Assembly (NCBI GenBank): GCA_944470555.2
Contig: OX104127.1
Location: 67,851,646 to 67,915,645 of the forward strand
Length of the DNA stretch: 64,000 nucleotides
Source of the DNA: Heterobilharzia americana
Lineage: Eukaryota; Platyhelminthes; Trematoda; Strigeidida; Schistosomatidae
Direction of reading: 5' to 3'
This document shows positions 59,418 through 64,000 of this stretch, one piece after another. The stretch's first letter is position 1. The number at the start of each line of letters is the position of its first letter. The notes under the pieces were generated by a model, which saw only the letters and a list, made by a program, of their open reading frames with translations, was not told where the DNA came from and did no database searches. A program made the position numbers and the translations under genes.

Positions 59418-59536
59418 ATTTAGTAGATAGAACACGTGTACCACGTATGCCATGGCATGATGTTGGATGTGTATTTGTTGGTACTGCAGCCTGTGATATA
59501 TCAAGACATTTTATTCAGCGCTGGAATCAAATACGT
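59418..59536 (+). CDS. PLD: Phospholipase D, internal exon D ([15 protein letters not shown] block)
   Basis: 119 bases; acceptor TTTTGTTTTCAG|AT and donor CGT|GTAAGT. Two incoming bases complete Asp with the G left by exon C; it ends in phase 0. The peptide [20 protein letters not shown] continues [19 protein letters not shown]. DRxxxPRMPWHD and ARHFIQRWN are hallmark blocks of eukaryotic PLD1/2 between the two HKD motifs. The next exon in phase and in protein order is the one found inverted at 55044-55618. No other candidate for it is seen downstream to 64000. The surrounding 107-codon frame (59276-59599) reads through both splice sites. Confidence 0.93.
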
Positions 59537-60590
59537 GTAAGTCATTTTATACTTTATTTGATCACAATTGGATTATACTATCAGACTTATACTATTTAGA
59601 TAGTGGAACTGTAGTGAAACATTTCAAGTTAATCAATAGATATTTCTATCAACGTAATAATTGTGCATATTTAATATAGAATAAATCTTTTGTTTAGAAA
59701 GCAACTATGATGATCCTGATGACAACATGATTCTTACATTTTTACTCTTATTACACTGTTTATCGATTTCATAAAATAATCTGTGTAGCACTTGTGAAAT
59801 TCTAAATGCAACCCCTTCATTGACTTTATGATACTTTTCTGATATTACCTAATCTAACTAGCATTCATATTATGAATTACTGATAAAATATTTAATCAAA
59901 ATAGAGGAAATAGATTAAATGTCATACAGTTATTACTCTGTGATGATTGAAGGTGAAATGAAAACCTAAGCTGTTGCAGGAATAGAACTAGCAGTTGGTT
60001 GTCATGCCTCAGCCGGCAAAGTACCCAGTATCAATACAAGTCTGTCAAACCATGGCTATCTGAAACAGTCAAACTAATATGACTTTTATTGAAAAGTTCT
60101 CTTTTCGTTTGTCTTACTATTTTCCATTACGCATCAATGTTAACTAGGAAAATGTCTAAAACATGGGAGCAATGATAGCTTGGCTTTACCTAACGTCGAA
60201 CTCATCACCAGGGCACACCCACAACACCTAACTCAGGATCACTAATTGTCGCTCTATATGGCTTACTAACAGAGATAGGAAGAGTAAACCACTGAGTTTC
60301 AACCCAGTGCTCAAGTTAATACCTAGCAGTCGTAGCCTTGACCTCTCATAAAGCTGAAATGTGCACTACTGAACAGTCACAAAACAGAATGAAACAGCTT
60401 TATCGTACTTCTCCAACTGTCATCAAATTCTCCTAACACCTGACTTAAACTCAACAAATCCCTGGATAAAACATTTCATTCATCATTATGATGACCTATA
60501 TATAACGGATATTAAACACTTTTCTAATGTTTATTCAATTTCTTACAAGTTTTGAAATGATGGAAAATATCTGTAGCTTAGGATTAGGAT
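59537..60590. other. Probable PLD intron with SINE traces
   Basis: A repeat shared with 38341-38375 (GTGATGATTGAAGGTGAA) at 59939-59956. A degraded plus-strand hammerhead SINE at about 60290-60435 (CAACCCAGTGCTCAAGTTAA, then AATGAAACAGCTTTATCGTA), with its core lost. No exon recognised. Confidence 0.45.
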
Positions 60591-60597
60591 GGTGGTG

Positions 60598-60977
60598 GCT
60601 TGGTGTTCTCTGAGCTTTGATACTTTGTTGTATACGTTTCATCATCAGGCTTTATGACATCTTTACCACTCACTTCATAAGGAAGTTAAGCATATTCGAT
60701 TACTACATAAACATTTAGATAGTGTTCTTCTCGACTCTAACAATGATTATCTAAAAGTTTGACTTAAAAGAAATTTACGGTCAAAAAAGTTAGGATATAG
60801 TAGAAATTTCTTTCCCAACTTACAACTGTACAACACTTAAGGTCAATATAAATACTATCTAAATATTCGTGTACAGTCGAATATGTTACACTTCTGTATG
60901 AGGTTAGTGCTGAAGATGTCACCAAGCTTGATGATGAAACGTTTACCACAAAATATCAAAGCTCAGAGAACACCAAA
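60598..60977. repeat. Foldback repeat, arms of about 63 bases
   Basis: The left arm (60598-60661; GGTGTTCTCTGAGCTTTGAT ... ACGTTTCATCATCA) and the right arm (60915-60977) are reverse complements with roughly 85 percent identity by eye, separated by 250 bases of AT-rich DNA. Could be the ends of a Penelope-type or foldback element; there is no coding remnant. Confidence 0.6.
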
Positions 60978-62432
60978 CGATCATCGTCTAACACATGTTT
61001 AGTCTACTTTAGTACGGGATCAATAACCATAATACAGGCATACATATGTATAGATGTACACAATATATTTAGTGTATCGCTCACGAAAGTATTACTCAAG
61101 TTTATTAAGAGCTTGTATAATTAGTAACATGATAAAAGTGTATAATAACTTTTCTTTTACAACCCGAAATAATGAATTCTAAGCTATTAACAGATGAGAA
61201 TGAATCAAAAGTTATATTTCCATATTTGATTTATATAACACACAAGTAAACTGAGAAAATTAAATAAAAGTGCCACATTTCAAGCTGACGCCTTTTAGAA
61301 GCGATAGTCTACAAGCATAAAAATTTTCCTTCATTTTATGCTGCATAATAAGATATAATGATGAACGATAACCCTTATAAAGTTTGTCACGAATATCTTG
61401 TAGAATTTCTGCAAATAGGAATTTATATAAATACAAAACAGCTTGCATGATGTTTGCCAATTTTTACCTCGATTAGATTTACGTTTATTATGGAGACATC
61501 ATTTCTACTGGAATGATTTTAAACTTAAAAGAACAGATGATATGTCTTCAATTACTTACTATTTACTTAGATTATTGCCTTAACTCAGAGTTCTTTAGAA
61601 GTAAGATTTTGGAAGTTCTCACTCTTATTATGTTCTTGAACCACATATATAGTTATTAGATAACTAATAGTCAGCAGTAACACTGATTATCTAAATCTTC
61701 GATTAGAAGACAAGCATGAATAACAAATGGCAATAGGTACAAGCCCACCTCACCATTTATCTGTATAATGGTTCTCTTTTGATGGAACCAAAAAGTAGAC
61801 ACTATTGAAGGTAAATAGGTAATGAAGGCGAATAAGTTTATAAATTTATAAACCTCCATCGAAGTAGTCGAAATGCATTTAATAATGTCAGGTGTTCGTT
61901 TATATCTACTAGCAGTGATGCCTAAATAACTATTGAGTCAGGAGAAAACAGATTGTCATTTGTTGAAGAAATAAAACTGATGGTTGGTGTCAGTCATACT
62001 GGATGATGCATGCTGACTGGGTATCAGCCTTGAAATTCTATGAATAAGTTTTTTCCACACCGTAGATGATAATCCTTAAGTTCAAAGGTGTATTCACTTC
62101 ACTGGTATGTAACACGTGTAAAGTCCTGTTCTTCTGCAGTTATTTTACTCCCCTAGGCAACCTCACAAAACAAACAGTACTGAAAATGATTTATCTTTTT
62201 AAGCAGACAAAATTTGAATGCTTAGTTTTAATTCTGCCTAAGGACCCCTGTAAGAAAGCTAGTCACATGAATAAGAAGGTCAACTTCTGTAAGTCTTTGC
62301 CATATAGAAGCTAACCAGTATATATCATCTTCTTTGGAATAAAAAATGAAAAGATAACACTATATAGCAGCAAAGCTGATGTTAAACGGTGCCAAGTACA
62401 AAAATTGGGCCTATAAATCTATCCCTTCAAAC
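60978..62432. other. No gene recognised
   Basis: 1.45 kb of AT-rich DNA with motif-free frames of 60-80 codons on both strands. Confidence 0.45.
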
Positions 62433-62449
62433 ACCTACGGAGAAATAGT

Positions 62450-62866
62450 AATGATAGATAGTGGCTAACAGTGGAATCCAGGATGCTCATTTCGTCCTAT
62501 TTAGGACTCGTCAACTGGATGTACCTGCTTCCCGGTGAGTGATGTGGTTCTCACCGGGATTTGGACTCGGGAGCGATCTCTGCAAACGCCGAAGCGTTAT
62601 TCACTACACCACCAAGCCACGATAGCCACTTTTTGTGCGACGGGTATAGTTTTTAGTATATAATTGTTTTTATATGATACAGTCGTTGATTGGACCGAAT
62701 CGATCGGTCTTCGTTGGCATATGGGATTCTGTGTGGATGCCTCGATATTACTTGTGCTCTTAAGATAGTATTGATGGATCGAGCCATCCACACAGGATCC
62801 CATATGCCAACGAAGACCGATCGATTCGGTCTAATCAACGACGGTATCGTATAAAAACAATTATAT
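62450..62866 (-). mobile_element. Sm-alpha-type hammerhead SINE with foldback 5' end and perfect 17-bp duplication
   Basis: ACCTACGGAGAAATAGT occurs at 62433-62449 and at 62867-62883, fixing the unit at 417 bases. On the minus strand: a foldback 5' end (arms about 62866-62785 and 62745-62655, about 40-base spacer), tRNA-like region GTGGCTTGGTGGTGTAGTGA (about 62619-62600) with a B-box-like GAGTCCAAATCCCG (about 62568-62555), CTCACCGGGAAGCAGGTACA, hammerhead (62520-62475), and the tail TTAGCCACTATCTATCATTA. It is fairly young, since the duplication is perfect. Confidence 0.85.
62475..62520 (-). ncRNA. Sm-alpha hammerhead ribozyme with one core change
   Basis: Minus strand: ATCCAG (stem I), core TTGACGA where CTGANGA is required, stem II GTCC/GGAC with a TAAATA loop, GAAA, short TGAGCA region, cleavage triplet ATC, then CTGGAT closing stem I. 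The first core cytosine, which pairs with the core guanine at the active site, is a thymine. Strongly reduced or no cleavage is expected. Confidence 0.78.
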
Positions 62867-62883
62867 ACCTACGGAGAAATAGT

Positions 62884-63469
62884 TATCTTAAATATTCCCA
62901 ATGTATGACATCACATTCACTTCCTGTCATAAACTTTTGATTTTGATAACGAGTAAAGCTTTACACTTTATGAATTATTGTTGATGTAAGCTTGCTTGAT
63001 ATTTTATAGCTAGTAAAAGTGCTGACATTATGGAAGGGTTTCTGCTAAATCAATATAAAAGGAAAAACATAAGCTTAGCCAAATAGGATTTGAGAATAAA
63101 TGACACGTTTCACATAGATTTCTATGAACTTCAAAATTCAGCCACATTAATAGTTGGGTGTAATTGTAGTAAGAGAGGTTGTATGAGTGTAAACTGTTTA
63201 AATCATTCAATTTAAATTATTTGTTAATTATGAAGCATGGTATTTCATAGCATTGTCAATCAGTAATTCAATATTACCACTTCACGCTTTTTTAATCTCT
63301 AATGTATCGCACAGTATGAAGTTTGTTGCTCAGTGTTGTGTATTTGAAGCTGATAACAGAGATAAAACTACCACAGAAATTATGCTTTTAGGAGATATTA
63401 CTTAACCTATACAAATAAAATATAATGTATGTGCATCCAAGTGTAATTACAATGCAATTTGCTTGTTGA
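62884..63469. other. No gene recognised
   Basis: 590 bases of AT-rich DNA. Confidence 0.45.
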
Positions 63470-63775
63470 TTTCAAGCAATGGAATGGAGAAAATACATTT
63501 CATCCTTTTTTGAGACTTATCATATAGATGTACCTTCGTCCCAGTTAGTGATCATGTTCCCATTGAGTTTTGAGCCGAGTATCCATTGCTTTAAATGCCA
63601 GAATACAACTCACTAGGGTGTTAAGTCATGACAAACTACTCTAATAATCCATATCGGTTATTATTCATTGATAGTTTATTTCTTATCGACTAGCATACTA
63701 AACTTAATTAATTAATAACTGTTGACATATGGGCTCTTTTATCGATGCCTCATTATTGTTTGACGATTAATCATG
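63470..63775 (-). mobile_element. Sm-alpha-type SINE, heavily degraded
   Basis: The minus strand keeps, in order, CATATGTCAACAG (about 63731-63719, the SINE 5' part), remnants of the tRNA-like region, GGTACATCTATATGATAAG (about 63536-63518) and GGATGAAATGTATTTTCTCC (about 63507-63488). The ribozyme core is destroyed. Confidence 0.5.
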
Positions 63776-63937
63776 ATTTGATTTGCCTGTGAGTGACTAG
63801 GAGTGAAATCTACGTTGAGTACGAACTGTTTTTGAAAACGTCAGCTGAATGCGCCTGCATGTCATTCATGGAAGCCTACTACCAAGCAAATTACATCATG
63901 ACTAGAACTTTAACAATATCGAGACATCCGTTCAAAG

Positions 63938-63943
<6 letters not shown>

Positions 63944-64000
<57 letters not shown>
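63944..64000. repeat. (TA)n microsatellite at window end
   Basis: At least 28 TA units, running off the window edge. Confidence 0.97.

Overview
The window looks like AT-rich genomic DNA of a schistosome blood fluke (genus Schistosoma or a close relative; species not resolved). The evidence is threefold: RTE-type non-LTR retrotransposons with a TAA-repeat tail; Penelope-like elements (PLEs) with a GIY-YIG nuclease; and tRNA-like SINEs that carry hammerhead ribozymes of the Sm-alpha kind known from schistosomes. No bacterial genes, operons, rRNA genes or CRISPR arrays are visible. Host coding sequence is sparse: short exons separated by 8-11 kb introns packed with repeats. LAYOUT. 1-31.7 kb holds no host exon I can recognise. 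It contains two RTE scraps (1-502), a full-length decayed RTE copy on the minus strand (4020-7525), a truncated minus-strand RTE (about 9941-11446), two broken PLEs (12115-13732 and about 14170-14943), a second full-length minus-strand RTE (15533-19055), a 5'-truncated plus-strand RTE (21759-24386), several SINE/hammerhead remnants and a very degraded retroelement-like tract (about 29.7-31.3 kb). 31.7-59.6 kb is the middle of a phospholipase D gene on the plus strand. Exons lie at 31766-31933, 40869-41068, 48736-48851 and 59418-59536, and their splice phases fit without a gap (0/0, 0/2, 2/1, 1/0). Each of the three introns carries an RTE insertion (32590-35847 plus, 44644-48209 minus, 50941-57357 plus). 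Both catalytic HKD motifs would lie outside the window. 59.6-64 kb is intron or intergenic DNA with foldback and SINE elements and ends in an AT microsatellite. THE STRANGE PART. The next PLD exon in protein order (IENQYF exon, 575 bp, both splice sites intact, phase 0/2, so it fits directly after the 59418-59536 exon) is present at 55044-55618 on the MINUS strand, inside the intron before the 59418 exon. It lies between a nearly complete RTE copy (50941-54166) and an RTE 3' fragment (56672-57357). The 13 bp just before the complete copy (50928-50940) are repeated exactly after the 3' fragment (57358-57370), while the complete copy has no such repeat at its own 3' end. The whole 6.4 kb block therefore has the signature of one retrotransposition event: either a 3' transduction that carried an antisense PLD exon, or an assembly or recombination junction inside one RTE copy. 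ELEMENT FAMILIES. RTE copies fall into three subfamilies: A (4.0-7.5, 15.5-19.1, 44.6-48.2 kb, all minus), B (32.6-35.8, 50.9-54.2, 56.7-57.4 kb, all plus) and C (9.9-11.4 minus, 21.8-24.4 plus). Direct repeats of 13-14 bp flank most of them and show independent insertions. None has an unbroken endonuclease plus reverse transcriptase frame; the copy at 50941 is closest. One SINE hammerhead (58866-58911) has every core base intact.
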